Part shown: positions 34,219 through 46,224 of the stretch, one piece after another | How the letters are laid out: each line of letters opens with the position of its first letter | Numbering within the stretch: position 1 is the stretch's first letter | Assembly (NCBI RefSeq): GCF_011078175.1 | Contig: NZ_JAALCJ010000008.1 | Coordinates: forward strand, 1 to 64,000 | Direction of reading: 5' to 3' | Length of the DNA: 64,000 nucleotides | Source of the DNA: Enterobacter cloacae | GTDB lineage: Bacteria; Pseudomonadota; Gammaproteobacteria; Enterobacterales; Enterobacteriaceae | Notes under the pieces: generated by a model | Databases searched by the model: none | What the model was told of the DNA's origin: nothing | What the model saw: the letters and a program-made list of their open reading frames with translations, nothing else | Made by a program: the position numbers and the translations under genes

Positions 34219-36186
34219 ATGGGCATTTTTACCATCGCCAGCCAGCACATCCGCTTCGCCGTGAAGCTGGCATGCGCCATTGTGCTGGCACTGTTTGTTG
34301 GATTCCATTTCCAGCTTGAAACGCCGCGCTGGGCCGTTCTGACCGCCGCAATTGTCGCCGCCGGTCCTGCCTTCGCAGCGGGTGGCGAACCCTACTCTGG
34401 GGCAATCCGCTATCGCGGAATGCTGCGTATTATCGGGACCTTTATCGGCTGTATCGCCGCCCTGACCATTATCATCCTGATGATCCGCACCCCGCTGCTG
34501 ATGCTGATCGTGTGCTGTATCTGGGCCGGTTTCTGCACCTGGGTCTCTTCGCTGGTGAAGGTTGAGAACTCGTACGCCTGGGGGCTGGCGGGATATACCG
34601 CGCTGATTATCATCATCACCATTCAGACCGAACCCCTGCTCGCTCCCCAGTTTGCGGTGGAGCGATGCAGTGAGATTGTGATTGGTATTGTCTGCGCGAT
34701 TGTCGCAGATCTGCTTTTCTCTCCGCGATCCATTAAGCAGGAGGTGGATCGTGAGCTGGATGCGCTGATAGTTGCCCAGTACCAGCTCATGCAGCTGTGC
34801 ATTAAGCACGGCGACAGCGAGGAGGTCGACAAGGCCTGGAGTACGCTGGTGCGCCGCACGCAGGCGCTGGAAGGGATGCGCAGTAATCTCAATATGGAAT
34901 CTTCCCGCTGGGAGCGGGCCAATCGTCGTCTGAAAGCGATCAATACCGTCTCGTTAACGCTGATCACCCAGGCGTGTGAAACCTACCTGATTCAGAACAC
35001 CCGCCCCGAAGTGGTAACGGATACTTTCCGCGAACTGTTTGATGAGCCTGTGGAGACGGTGCAGGACGTGCATCGACAGCTTAAACGCATGCGCCGTGTG
35101 ATTGCCTGGACGGGAGAACGGGATACGCCAGTCACCATTTATACCTGGGTTGGCGCCGCAACGCGCTACCTGCTCCTGAAACGCGGCGTGACGGGCAACA
35201 CCAAAATCAGTGCGGCGGAAGAAGAGGTGTTACAGGGCGAAGTGGTGATCAAACCAGAATCCGCCGAGCGCCACCATGCGATGGTGAACTTCTGGCGTAC
35301 CACCCTGGCCTGTATACTCGGCACGCTGTTCTGGCTGTGGACCGGCTGGACGTCCGGCAGCGGCGCGATGGTGATGATTGCCGTCGTTACCGCGCTGGCG
35401 ATGCGTCTGCCCAACCCGCGCATGGTCGCGATTGATTTTCTGTACGGCACCATTGCGGCGTTACCCATTGGCGCGCTCTATTTCCTGGTGATTATTCCCT
35501 CGACGCAGCAAAGCATGCTCTTGCTCTGCATCAGCCTGGCAGTGATGGCGTTCTTTATCGGGATTGAGGTCCAAAAGCGCCGTCTGGGATCGTTAGGTGC
35601 GCTGGCGAGTACGATTAACATCATCGTGCTGGATAACCCGATGACCTTCCATTTCAGCCAGTTCCTGGACAGCGCATTAGGCCAGCTGGTGGGGTGTTTC
35701 CTGGCGATGATGGTGATCCTGCTGGTGCGGGATAATTCTCAGGCCCGGACCGGACGCGTGCTGCTGAATCAGTTTGTGTCGGCCGCCGTTTCGTCCATGA
35801 CCACCAACACTGCGCGGCGCAAGGAGAACCACCTGCCGGCGCTCTATCAGCAGCTTTTCCTGTTGCTGAATAAATTCCCTGGCGATGTGGCCCGCTTCCG
35901 CCTGGCGTTAACCATGATTATCGCGCACCAGCGTTTGCGGAACGCGCCAGTTCCTGTCAACGACGATTTGTCCGCTTTCCACCGCCAGCTACGGCGAACG
36001 GCAGACCATGTGCTATCGGCATCCAGCGATGACAAACGTCGCCGCTACTTTAAGCAGCTGCTGGAGGAGCTGGATATCTACCAGGAGAAACTGCGGATCT
36101 GGGAAGCGCCGCCGCAGGTTACCGAGCCGGTAGAGCGGCTGGTGTTTATGCTGCACCGCTACCAGAATGCGCTGACAGACAGCTAA
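34219..36186 (+). CDS. aaeB: AaeB, p-hydroxybenzoate efflux transporter
   Basis: This 655-residue inner-membrane protein of the FUSC / aromatic acid exporter family has two blocks of membrane helices (about 10-170 and 355-500), each followed by a cytoplasmic part. With AaeA it exports aromatic carboxylic acids, a relief valve for their metabolism. The length equals E. coli AaeB. It starts 5 nt after aaeA and ends at a strong terminator. Confidence 0.95.
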   Translation: MGIFTIASQHIRFAVKLACAIVLALFVGFHFQLETPRWAVLTAAIVAAGPAFAAGGEPYSGAIRYRGMLRIIGTFIGCIAALTIIILMIRTPLLMLIVCCIWAGFCTWVSSLVKVENSYAWGLAGYTALIIIITIQTEPLLAPQFAVERCSEIVIGIVCAIVADLLFSPRSIKQEVDRELDALIVAQYQLMQLCIKHGDSEEVDKAWSTLVRRTQALEGMRSNLNMESSRWERANRRLKAINTVSLTLITQACETYLIQNTRPEVVTDTFRELFDEPVETVQDVHRQLKRMRRVIAWTGERDTPVTIYTWVGAATRYLLLKRGVTGNTKISAAEEEVLQGEVVIKPESAERHHAMVNFWRTTLACILGTLFWLWTGWTSGSGAMVMIAVVTALAMRLPNPRMVAIDFLYGTIAALPIGALYFLVIIPSTQQSMLLLCISLAVMAFFIGIEVQKRRLGSLGALASTINIIVLDNPMTFHFSQFLDSALGQLVGCFLAMMVILLVRDNSQARTGRVLLNQFVSAAVSSMTTNTARRKENHLPALYQQLFLLLNKFPGDVARFRLALTMIIAHQRLRNAPVPVNDDLSAFHRQLRRTADHVLSASSDDKRRRYFKQLLEELDIYQEKLRIWEAPPQVTEPVERLVFMLHRYQNALTDS

Positions 36187-36193
36187 CGAAGAG

Positions 36194-36223
36194 AAAACCG
36201 ACGCCAAAAGCGTCGGTTTTTTT
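36194..36223 (+). terminator. Terminator of aaeXAB
   Basis: An 11-bp stem AAAACCGACGC/GCGTCGGTTTT with a 5-nt loop is followed by a run of T. It lies eight bases after the aaeB stop. Confidence 0.94.
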
Positions 36224-36272
36224 GTGGCTATACTTAATCTTGCAGGTTCAAACATTCAGGAAGGGAGGACAC

Positions 36273-37727
36273 ATGACAACCCAGGCTCTACAGGATAGTA
36301 TTCTTTTTCAGACCGGGTATCTGGTTAACGGTATCTGGAAAACACTCGACACCACGTTTGATGTACTAAACCCGGCCACGGGCGAGGTGGTCGCCAAAGT
36401 GGCGAAAGCCGGTAAAGCTGAAACCGAAGAGGCCATTGCGGCCGCGGCGAAGGCCTTTCCCGCATGGCGTGCAAAAACGGCAAAAGAGCGTTCCGCGATC
36501 CTCTATCGCTGGTATGAACTGATTATTGAGAACAAAAGCTGGCTCGGGCGGCTGATGACCACCGAGCAGGGCAAGCCGCTGAAAGAGGCTGAGGGCGAAG
36601 TGGACTATGCTGCCAGCTTCATTCAGTGGTTTGCCGAGCAGGCCAAGCGCGCCAACGGCGAAATCATTCCTCCGGTTAAACCCGGCTCCCGTATTCTGGC
36701 CACGCGTGAACCTTTCGGGGTGGTTGCTGCTATTACGCCATGGAACTTCCCGATGGCCATGCTCACCCGTAAGCTTGGCCCGGCGCTGGCGGCAGGGTGT
36801 ACCGGCGTGATTAAACCTGCAAACAACACACCGCTGAGCGCCTTTGCGCTGCTGACGCTGGCGAAGCAAGCTGGTGTGCCGGATGGGGTGCTGAATGCGG
36901 TCGCGGGGAACACCTCAGAAATTAGCGACGCCATTATGGCCAGCCATGACGTGCGCAAAATCTCGTTTACGGGTTCAACCGCCGTCGGGAAAACGCTGGT
37001 TCGCAATTCCGCAGAGACCATGAAAAAGGTATCGATGGAGCTGGGCGGTAATGCGCCGTATATCGTTTTCGAGGACGCGGATATTGAGGCCGCCGTCCAA
37101 GGCGCGATCGCCAATAAGTTCCGTAACGCCGGGCAGGTCTGCGTCAGCGTAAACCGTTTCTATATTCAGGAGACGGTCTATGACAAGTTCGTCAATCAAC
37201 TTGCCGATGCCGTGAAGGCGCTGAAGGTGGGTAACGGTCTGGACGAGGGCGTCGTTGTCGGCCCGCTGATTGAGCCTTCTGCTGTCGAGAAAGTGCGTGA
37301 GCACGTCGAAGATGCGGTAGCGAAGGGCGCCACGGTGCTGGCTGGGGGTAAACCGCACGAACTTGGCGGCAACTTCTGGATGCCAACCGTACTCGGTGAC
37401 TGCCATGAAGGCATGAAGCTGGCAGAAGAGGAGACTTTTGGTCCCGTTGCCGCCTGCTTCCGCTTCACGTCGGAAGACGAAGTTGTGATGCGCGCTAACA
37501 ATACGCCTTACGGGCTGGCGGCCTACTTTTATACCCAGAATCTCTCGCGCGTGTTCCGCGTCTCACAGGCCATTGAGAGCGGCATGATCGGAATTAACGA
37601 ATGTGCGGTCTCGACCGAACTGGGTCCGTTTGGGGGCGTAAAAGAGTCCGGGCTGGGCCGCGAAGGGTCCGTGCTGGGGCTGGAGGAGTTTCTGGAAGTC
37701 AAAACCCTGCATATTGGGGGATTATAA
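36273..37727 (+). CDS. Succinate-semialdehyde dehydrogenase-like enzyme (GabD type)
   Basis: This 484-residue NAD(P)-dependent aldehyde dehydrogenase has TPWNFPMAMLTRKLGPALAAGCT, the glycine motif FTGSTAVGKTL, the general-base Glu in MELGGNAPYIVF (near 255) and the nucleophile Cys in NAGQVCVSVNRFY (near 289). It is close to GabD by length and by the C-terminal FGGVKESGLGREGS. Glutarate-semialdehyde or another short semialdehyde is also possible. The start follows GGAAGGGAGG. E. coli has no such gene between aaeB and yhcO. It lies right after the aae terminator, so a link to aromatic-acid handling is only positional. Confidence 0.85.
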   Translation: MTTQALQDSILFQTGYLVNGIWKTLDTTFDVLNPATGEVVAKVAKAGKAETEEAIAAAAKAFPAWRAKTAKERSAILYRWYELIIENKSWLGRLMTTEQGKPLKEAEGEVDYAASFIQWFAEQAKRANGEIIPPVKPGSRILATREPFGVVAAITPWNFPMAMLTRKLGPALAAGCTGVIKPANNTPLSAFALLTLAKQAGVPDGVLNAVAGNTSEISDAIMASHDVRKISFTGSTAVGKTLVRNSAETMKKVSMELGGNAPYIVFEDADIEAAVQGAIANKFRNAGQVCVSVNRFYIQETVYDKFVNQLADAVKALKVGNGLDEGVVVGPLIEPSAVEKVREHVEDAVAKGATVLAGGKPHELGGNFWMPTVLGDCHEGMKLAEEETFGPVAACFRFTSEDEVVMRANNTPYGLAAYFYTQNLSRVFRVSQAIESGMIGINECAVSTELGPFGGVKESGLGREGSVLGLEEFLEVKTLHIGGL

Positions 37728-37772
37728 TAGACAGGGCGGCATCTGACGCCCGCCTGTACCGGGTGGCTGGCA

Positions 37773-38048
37773 ATGAAAATCTATACCTTTGATTTTGACG
37801 AAATTGAGAGTCAGGAAGACTTCTATCGCGAGTTTATTCGGGCGTTCGACCTGGAGCGGGGCAGCGTAAGCAATCTTGATATGCTGTGGGATGTGGTTAC
37901 CGGCGATCGGCTGCCGTTACCGCTGGAAATCGAATTTACCCATCTGCCTGAAAAACTGCGCAGACGCTTTGGCGCACTGATTTTATTATTTGATGAAGCG
38001 GAGGAGGAGCTGGAAGGACAACTGCGTTTCAACGTGCGTCAGTCATAA
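37773..38048 (+). CDS. yhcO: YhcO, barstar-like protein
   Basis: This 91-residue acidic protein has the barstar (barnase inhibitor) fold signature: a start [21 protein letters not shown], then [12 protein letters not shown] and an acidic C-terminal half with [14 protein letters not shown]. It matches E. coli YhcO. No barnase-like ribonuclease gene is nearby, so its partner is unknown. It is 45 nt after the aldehyde dehydrogenase gene. Confidence 0.92.
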   Translation: MKIYTFDFDEIESQEDFYREFIRAFDLERGSVSNLDMLWDVVTGDRLPLPLEIEFTHLPEKLRRRFGALILLFDEAEEELEGQLRFNVRQS

Positions 38049-38076
38049 AAAGGCCCCTGACCGGGTGGTCAGGGGC
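38046..38076 (-). terminator. Terminator between yhcO and yhcN
   Basis: A 10-bp stem GCCCCTGACC/GGTCAGGGGC with a 4-nt loop is followed, on the minus strand, by TTTTT, so it ends yhcN transcripts and probably also stops yhcO. A second hairpin GTCGTAT/ATACGAC lies at 38079-38098. Confidence 0.88.
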
Positions 38077-38104
38077 AAGTCGTATGATGAGATACGACGA
38101 GGGT

Positions 38105-38368
38105 TTATTTGTACAATTCTGCGGTAGCGTGCCAGTGGTCACCACTGCGCGCTTCGATGATGCGATAGGATGACGCACCTTGTTCTTCCGCTTTTTTATT
38201 CAGCATTTCGTGCATGTCCATCGGAGACGTACCGATGGCACCAACAGAAACAGTCCCGATAGCCTGACGGGATTGTGCCTGTTCGGCATTAATGGTGTCG
38301 GCTGCAAACGCACCGAATGACAGGACGGACAGTACGCTCAGGGCGGCTACAGTGGTTTTAATTTTCAT
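38105..38368 (-). CDS. yhcN: YhcN, periplasmic stress-response protein (DUF1471)
   Basis: This 87-residue protein has a signal peptide ending at AFA (about residue 22) and a small DUF1471 domain (YhcN/BhsA family), here with SYRIIEARSGDHWHATAELYK at the C-terminus. In E. coli YhcN responds to acid and peroxide stress and affects biofilm formation. It has its own terminator, and an A+T-rich upstream region of 377 bp. Confidence 0.93.
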   Translation of the reverse strand: MKIKTTVAALSVLSVLSFGAFAADTINAEQAQSRQAIGTVSVGAIGTSPMDMHEMLNKKAEEQGASSYRIIEARSGDHWHATAELYK

Positions 38369-38745
38369 GGTTATTTACCTCGTCAATTATTTACTGGGGT
38401 CTTTGTTCTGTGACCCTCATCACAAAATCAAGTATACACTAATCACGCAAAAAATTAATACCAGACTAATGGTTTCGCCTGTTATTACGGGTTAAAAAGA
38501 TGATTTTTTATAACGCGAAAGCATAAAAAAGGGCGCCACAATGCGAGGTTTGTGGTTTTTTCTTGTCTAAATCAAAGGGATAGGTCAATTTGATTTTTTG
38601 TGCGATTTAGCGGCGGATCATTCACTGAATGAATGTTAACAGGCGGTAAAAAGCACTATTTGCCAAAACAGGAGGCAGCGAAAAGCAGGGTAAAACGAGG
38701 TAATAGCAGAATGATCCCCGCAGCCAGGCGCTACGGGGCAGACGA
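38369..38745. promoter_or_regulatory. yhcN upstream region and argR 3' flank
   Basis: This 377-bp A+T-rich gap must hold the yhcN promoter at its left side. I see no gene, no classic terminator directly behind argR and no repeat. Short T-runs and A-runs near 38500-38530 resemble promoter-rich DNA, but I could not fix a -10/-35 pair. Confidence 0.4.
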
Positions 38746-39219
<474 letters not shown>

Positions 39220-39241
39220 TCACCCGGAATATGACGATAGA

Positions 39242-39280
39242 AACAACATTATTATGCATGTGGATGAATTTTTATGCAAA
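39242..39280 (-). promoter_or_regulatory. ARG boxes upstream of argR
   Basis: The 18-bp sequence at 39263-39280 (GATGAATTTTTATGCAAA) is a good match to the ARG box consensus, about WNTGAATWWWWATTCANW. A weaker half-match at 39242-39259 (ending ATGCAT) stands 3 bp away, the usual spacing of paired boxes. They lie about 26-64 bp upstream of the argR start, as expected for autoregulation. Confidence 0.6.
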
Positions 39281-39588
39281 TTATCTGCCTGATGCCAGGC
39301 TGAAATAATGTTATGAAAGGGAGTGATTTTATCAGATTTCGTTATCGGAAAACATGCCTGGGTCACGGCGCGCAAATAAGCTTAAAAGTAAATTAAATGT
39401 TATCAAAATGATGTTGTTTTGGTGGCGTGGCAGGGTGTATTGTAACCCCCTCTTAATTCGTTGTGCCCACAGCCCGATAGCATTCAGGTGAAGGCGAAAG
39501 ACGTGCGACCTCAAATTCTTTAGCGATGAAAATTGTAATTAATGACGTGCTGAATTATGGTCGCCGCAACGGAGTTACAGATACTTAA

Positions 39589-40551
<963 letters not shown>

Positions 40552-40563
40552 TCTTGTCCCGGT

Positions 40564-40597
40564 AAAAAAAACGGAGCGCTAAGCTCCGTTTTTTTAT
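40564..40597. terminator. Bidirectional terminator between mdh and degS
   Basis: A long stem AAAAAAACGGAGC/GCTCCGTTTTTTT with a 5-nt loop lies between the convergent mdh and degS and has runs that suit both strands. Confidence 0.93.
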
Positions 40598-40602
40598 GCC
40601 CG

Positions 40603-41670
40603 TCAGTTAGTGGCCGGGTATTCCTGAATGGTGACCTGAATCGTCAGCTTCTTATCATTACGCATGACTTCAACAGGGATGATGGAACCCGGTCGAATCT
40701 CAGCCACCTGATCCATGGTTTCAAGCGCAGAGACCGCTGGCGTGCCGTTGACGGAAAGGATAACGTCGTTCACCTGGATACCCGCATTCGCCGCCGGGCC
40801 GCCCGGGGCCACTTCGTTGACTACAATCCCCTGAATCTGATCGATACCACCGCCCTGCGTATGCATCGGCGCGATTTCACGCCCGCCGATACCAATGTAG
40901 CCACGGATCACGCGACCATCGCGGATCAGCTTATCCATAATCTTGGTTGCCAGCTGGAACGGAATGGCAAAGCCAATCCCCTCCGGCGTTTCACCGTCGT
41001 TGCTCTTATCGAAGGAGAGGGTGTTAATGCCCATCAGTTCGCCCAGCGAGTTGACCAGTGCGCCGCCGGAGTTACCGTGGTTGATGGAGGCATCGGTTTG
41101 CAGGAAGTTCTGCCGTCCTGACGGGTTCAGGCCGATTCGACCGGTTGCGCTGATGATCCCCTGAGTGATGGTCTGGCCCAGATTGTACGGGTTACCAATC
41201 GCCAGCACCACATCGCCGATGTGCGGCGTTCGTTTGCGATTAATCGGGATAGTCGGCAGACCGCCCGTGGCGTTGATCTTAAGCACCGCCAGATCGGTCA
41301 GGCTGTCCGACCCCACCAGCAGGGCTTCAAACACGCGGCCATCCTGCAAGGCGACGATAATCTGGTCGGCATCGTTGATGACGTGTTTATTGGTGATGAT
41401 GTAACCTCGGTCATCCATGATCACACCGGAACCGAGCGTGCGGATCTCCAGCTGGTTATGAGCGGAACTGTTAAGCCCGCGGTTATAGACGTTAACCACG
41501 GCGGGGGCGGCACGGCGTACCGCCTGATTGTACGTCGCAGGCGTTTCATCCGTGCTGTCGAACTGGGGAGCCGACAGTTTGTTGAACTGGCGTAAAGAGG
41601 GCATAGCCACCAGAAGCAGGCCGGCAACGATCAAACCAATGACAATTGAACGAAAGAGCTTTAAAAGCAT
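40603..41670 (-). CDS. degS: DegS, site-1 protease of the sigma-E response
   Basis: This 355-residue serine protease is anchored in the inner membrane by an N-terminal helix (about 5-25) and cleaves RseA when misfolded outer-membrane proteins bind its PDZ domain. Triad residues are seen in ITNKHVIND (His), SLTDLAVLKI (Asp) and INHGNSGGALVN (Ser near 201). One C-terminal PDZ domain follows (about 258-350). The length equals E. coli DegS. It lies 92 nt after degQ in the same direction. Confidence 0.97.
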   Translation of the reverse strand: MLLKLFRSIVIGLIVAGLLLVAMPSLRQFNKLSAPQFDSTDETPATYNQAVRRAAPAVVNVYNRGLNSSAHNQLEIRTLGSGVIMDDRGYIITNKHVINDADQIIVALQDGRVFEALLVGSDSLTDLAVLKINATGGLPTIPINRKRTPHIGDVVLAIGNPYNLGQTITQGIISATGRIGLNPSGRQNFLQTDASINHGNSGGALVNSLGELMGINTLSFDKSNDGETPEGIGFAIPFQLATKIMDKLIRDGRVIRGYIGIGGREIAPMHTQGGGIDQIQGIVVNEVAPGGPAANAGIQVNDVILSVNGTPAVSALETMDQVAEIRPGSIIPVEVMRNDKKLTIQVTIQEYPATN

Positions 41671-41762
41671 GATGCGTGTGTCGTTAAAAAAGGAACGGTT
41701 TGCAGCATAACATGAGTTATCCGGACATCACACGCAGCGGCGATGCCCGGAGTCGCAAATGG

Positions 41763-43130
41763 TTAATGCAGTAAAATGTAGAGGGTGTCGTTGCCACGGA
41801 TAATTTGCAGGGCAATGACCGCCGGTTTACTCTCCAGCACCTTACGCATTTCGGCAATAGACTGCACACGAGTGCGGTTCACGCCTACTATCACGTCGTC
41901 CTGATGTAAGCCTGCCTGCGCAGCCGGGCTACTCTTCTCAACGGTAGTGACTGAAATGCCTTTCGTGCCGTTTTTAAGCTGGCCGTCGCTCAGCGTAGCG
42001 CCCTGTAGCGCCGGGGAGATCTGTTCGGCACTGGCGGAAGAAGAGGTGCTCTTGTCCAGGGTCACTTCCACGGTCAGCGGTTTCCCCTCGCGGATCAGGC
42101 CCAGCTTCACTTTAGCGCCCGGCTCCGTGGTGGCAATACGTGAACGTAATTCAGCGAAGCTGCTCAGTGGTTTATCGTTCAGGCTGACAATAACGTCGCC
42201 GGATTTCACACCCGCTTTCGCAGAGCCTGAGTTGGGCAGCACTTCGCTGACAAACGCCCCGCGCTGGACGTTGAGCTTAAAGGCTTTGGCGATATCGGCG
42301 CTCATCTCCATACCTTTGATGCCCAGCAGACCGCGCTTAACCTCGCCAAACTGAATCAGCTGTTGAGACAGGGTTTTCGCCATGTTACTCGGAATGGCAA
42401 AACCAATCCCGATGCTACCGCCGCCTGGCGCGAGGATAGCGGTGTTGATGCCGATTAGCTCGCCGTTCAGATTAAGCAGCGCGCCGCCGGAGTTGCCCCG
42501 GTTGATGGAGGCATCGGTCTGGATGAAGTTTTCCAGCCCTTCGAGATTCAGGCCGCTGCGCCCCAGGGCGGAGACAATCCCGGAAGTGGCGGTCTGGCCT
42601 AAACCGAACGGGTTACCGACCGCGACGGCAAAATCACCGACGCGCAGCTTATCGGAATCCGCAATGGCGATCTGGGTCAGGTTGCTGGGATTTTGCACCT
42701 GTAGCAGGGCGATATCACTCTGATCGTCACCGCCGATCAGTTTGGCGTCAAACTCCCGGCCATCGTTCAGCTGAACGCTGATTTTATCAGCCTGGCTGAT
42801 AACGTGGTTATTGGTCAGGATATAGCCTTTAGCCGCGTCGATAATCACCCCTGAGCCCAGACCTTCAAACGGCTGAGCCTGCTGATCCGGCGCGTCTTCG
42901 CCAAAATATTTCTTCAGCTCTTCGGGAATGCGCTGGCTTTGGCGTGCCGTCCCTTCCACCTGAACGCTGACCACCGCAGGCAGTACTTTTTCAAGCATCG
43001 GCGCAAGGCTGGGAATGGCTTCTTGTCCAGGCACCTGCGAAGGCAGTGCCGCACTGGCGGGGAAGGCCGCCGAGAGAGATAACCCGACACTTAACGCTAA
43101 GGCGCTCAACAGCTGGTTTTTTTTCTTCAT
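41763..43130 (-). CDS. degQ: DegQ, periplasmic protease/chaperone
   Basis: This 455-residue HtrA protein has a signal peptide ending near AFPASA (residue 27) and acts on misfolded periplasmic proteins. Triad residues are in LTNNHVISQAD, DQSDIALLQ and INRGNSGGALLN. Two PDZ domains follow (about 260-350 and 365-455). Its length is that of E. coli DegQ. It precedes degS, the standard enteric order. The Q-linker region with AQPFEGLGSGVI lies before the protease core. Confidence 0.97.
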   Translation of the reverse strand: MKKKNQLLSALALSVGLSLSAAFPASAALPSQVPGQEAIPSLAPMLEKVLPAVVSVQVEGTARQSQRIPEELKKYFGEDAPDQQAQPFEGLGSGVIIDAAKGYILTNNHVISQADKISVQLNDGREFDAKLIGGDDQSDIALLQVQNPSNLTQIAIADSDKLRVGDFAVAVGNPFGLGQTATSGIVSALGRSGLNLEGLENFIQTDASINRGNSGGALLNLNGELIGINTAILAPGGGSIGIGFAIPSNMAKTLSQQLIQFGEVKRGLLGIKGMEMSADIAKAFKLNVQRGAFVSEVLPNSGSAKAGVKSGDVIVSLNDKPLSSFAELRSRIATTEPGAKVKLGLIREGKPLTVEVTLDKSTSSSASAEQISPALQGATLSDGQLKNGTKGISVTTVEKSSPAAQAGLHQDDVIVGVNRTRVQSIAEMRKVLESKPAVIALQIIRGNDTLYILLH

Positions 43131-43256
43131 CGATGCTGACTCTCGTATCCTGGAATGAAAAAGAACGGCCCCAAAAACATCTTGATGTTATTGAATTTTC
43201 AACCGCTGAACAATGAGGTGTTTGACTAAATAATAGCTGGGGACGGGAAGAAAGGA

Positions 43257-43277
43257 CGGGCGCATAAGGTGCGCCCG
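43257..43277 (-). terminator. Terminator after zapG
   Basis: The stem CGGGCGCA/TGCGCCCG with a 5-nt loop lies 24 nt after the zapG stop, followed on the minus strand by a pyrimidine-rich tract with short T-runs. It is weaker than the other terminators in the window. Confidence 0.6.
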
Positions 43278-43300
43278 TTAAATTTATTCAGGTTGTGCGA

Positions 43301-43699
43301 TTAATCGCGTTTTACGCCACCGCGCAGCAGGCCGGATGCGCCGTCTGAATAGTCGCGTGGCATCTGAACCGGTGCCTGATCGTTACCGGCTTCAGAGTCC
43401 GCCAGACGATTGCGGAAGGGGTTGGTCTCCGCGGTCATTTCCGGCAGCAGGCTGCTGGAGCTTTTCGCCATGTGCTGGTAGAGCTGGCGATAATCTGTCG
43501 CCATGTTGTCCAGCAGCTCAGCGCTACGGGCAAAGTGGCTGACCAGCTCTTCGCGATATTCTTCCAGTTCGGCTTTGTTCTTTTCCAGTTCGTATTGCAG
43601 TGACTGCTGCTGACGCAATTTGCGGTTACCGAAACGCATGGCCACAGCACCAATGATGATGCCGACGACTAAACCGATTAGCGCATATTCCCAGGTCAT
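43301..43699 (-). CDS. zapG: ZapG (YhcB), division and envelope protein
   Basis: This 132-residue protein has one N-terminal membrane helix (about 3-23, YALIGLVVGIIIGAVAM) and a coiled-coil region (about 30-90, QQSLQYELEKNKAELEEYRE). In E. coli it is linked to division, envelope growth and peptidoglycan synthesis. It is divergent from zapE, the usual context. The C-terminus is low complexity. The length equals E. coli YhcB (132). Confidence 0.94.
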   Translation of the reverse strand: MTWEYALIGLVVGIIIGAVAMRFGNRKLRQQQSLQYELEKNKAELEEYREELVSHFARSAELLDNMATDYRQLYQHMAKSSSSLLPEMTAETNPFRNRLADSEAGNDQAPVQMPRDYSDGASGLLRGGVKRD

Positions 43700-43888
43700 G
43701 AACTTCTCCCGTTGTCTTGTTGTTCCTTAGGGTGTTGGCTCGGCTCCTGCCTGTGCCTGATTATGCCACTATAACCGCTATTTCCGTAGAAGTGGAATCC
43801 TGACGTATCATCGCGTAGTGTAGAACGGCCTTTTTTTCATCAGCCATGCGCGCTGTTGAGGTTTAACTAAAGGAATAACAACAACATC

Positions 43889-45013
43889 ATGCAAAACCTG
43901 TCCCCTTCATCGCGTTACCAACTGGCCCTGAGCGAGGGCACACACCAGCCGGATGATGTCCAGCGTGAAGCGGTTAACCGCCTGGACACGATTTATCAGG
44001 CACGTCTGGCGAAACCCGCCGATGCGGTGCAGAGCAGTGGGCTGAAGGCGGCATTCGGCCGTTTACTGGGCAAAAAAGAGCCTACGGTAAACGCACCGGT
44101 TCGTGGCTTATATATGTGGGGCGGCGTTGGGCGGGGTAAGACCTGGCTGATGGACTTGTTCTACCAGAGTCTGCCCGGCACGCGTAAGCAGCGTCTGCAC
44201 TTTCACCGTTTTATGCTGCGGGTCCATGAAGAGCTGACGGCGCTCCAGGGCGAAACCGACCCGCTGGACATCGTGGCCGATCGCTTTAAGGCGGAAACGG
44301 ACGTACTCTGCTTCGACGAGTTCTTTGTTTCCGATATTACGGATGCCATGCTGCTGGGGGGGCTCATGAAAGCGCTGTTTGCGCGTGGGATCACCCTGGT
44401 GGCGACCTCCAATATCCCGCCGGATGAGCTTTATCGCAATGGTCTCCAGCGAGCGCGTTTCCTGCCGGCCATTGATGCTATTAAACAGCACTGCGACATC
44501 ATGAACGTCGACGCGGGCGTCGATTATCGTTTGCGCACATTAACGCAGGCACACCTGTGGCTTTCGCCATTGAACGCCGACACAGCCCGCGAGATGGATA
44601 AACTGTGGCTGGCGCTGGCGGGAGCGCCGCGGGGTAACGCGCCTGCGCTGGAGATTAATCATCGTCCGTTGCCGACGCTTGGCGTAGAAAACCAGACGCT
44701 GGCCGTCTCGTTTGCAACGCTCTGCGTGGATGCCCGCAGCCAGCATGACTACATTGCGCTTTCGCGTCTGTTCCATACCGTTATGTTATGGGATGTGCCC
44801 GTTATGACCCCACTTATGGAGAGCGAGGCGCGCCGCTTCATCGCGCTGGTTGATGAGTTTTACGAGCGCCACGTTAAGCTGGTGGTCAGCGCCGAGGTGC
44901 CTTTATATGAGATTTATCAGGGCGAGCGCCTGAAGTTTGAGTTCCAGCGCTGCCTGTCGCGCCTGCAAGAGATGCAGAGCGAAGAGTACCTCAAGCGTGA
45001 GCATATGCCATAA
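43889..45013 (+). CDS. zapE: ZapE, division-associated ATPase
   Basis: This 374-residue AFG1-like ATPase is recruited to the Z-ring late in division and destabilises FtsZ polymers in the presence of ATP. Walker A is in MWGGVGRGKTWLMDLFY (near residue 75), and Walker B in VLCFDEFFVSD (near 140). The length matches E. coli ZapE (375). A pair of G/C-rich repeats follows the stop codon. Confidence 0.95.
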   Translation: MQNLSPSSRYQLALSEGTHQPDDVQREAVNRLDTIYQARLAKPADAVQSSGLKAAFGRLLGKKEPTVNAPVRGLYMWGGVGRGKTWLMDLFYQSLPGTRKQRLHFHRFMLRVHEELTALQGETDPLDIVADRFKAETDVLCFDEFFVSDITDAMLLGGLMKALFARGITLVATSNIPPDELYRNGLQRARFLPAIDAIKQHCDIMNVDAGVDYRLRTLTQAHLWLSPLNADTAREMDKLWLALAGAPRGNAPALEINHRPLPTLGVENQTLAVSFATLCVDARSQHDYIALSRLFHTVMLWDVPVMTPLMESEARRFIALVDEFYERHVKLVVSAEVPLYEIYQGERLKFEFQRCLSRLQEMQSEEYLKREHMP

Positions 45014-45063
45014 ATGCTACCCTCTCCCCGTGGGAGAGGGGCTGGGGGTGAGGGCACCAGACC
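45013..45063. repeat. 51-bp G/C-rich hairpin repeat, copy 1
   Basis: This 51-bp unit starts at the last base of zapE and contains the hairpin CCCTCTCCCC/GGGAGAGGG followed by GGGGGTGAGGG. The next copy starts 57 bp later and differs by a single base. The same family occurs at 31873-31957 and 63013-63060. Confidence 0.85.
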
Positions 45064-45069
45064 CTAACT

Positions 45070-45120
45070 AATGCTACCCTCTCCCTGTGGGAGAGGGGCT
45101 GGGGGTGAGGGCACCAGACC
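45070..45120. repeat. 51-bp G/C-rich hairpin repeat, copy 2
   Basis: This copy is identical to copy 1 at 45013-45063 except T for C in the hairpin loop region. The two lie as direct repeats with 6 bp between. With only two units of the same core and no unique spacers it is not a CRISPR; it resembles a REP-type palindromic element. Confidence 0.85.
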
Positions 45121-45190
45121 GCACAAGACTTAACCCCGAAAAACCCATTCCAAATCACATTTAAGGGTCGATCTTTGACCTCAACTTCTC

Positions 45191-45788
<598 letters not shown>

Positions 45789-45800
45789 TCGGGATTATAG

Positions 45801-46196
<396 letters not shown>

Positions 46197-46224
46197 TCCA
46201 TTCTGCTTACGCAGAACGATTGGC

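Noticed and set aside
45013-45120. Possible two-unit CRISPR array
   Set aside because: The repeats are palindromic, G/C-rich, only two, separated by 6 bp, and the same unit occurs alone at other intergenic sites. No cas gene is in view.
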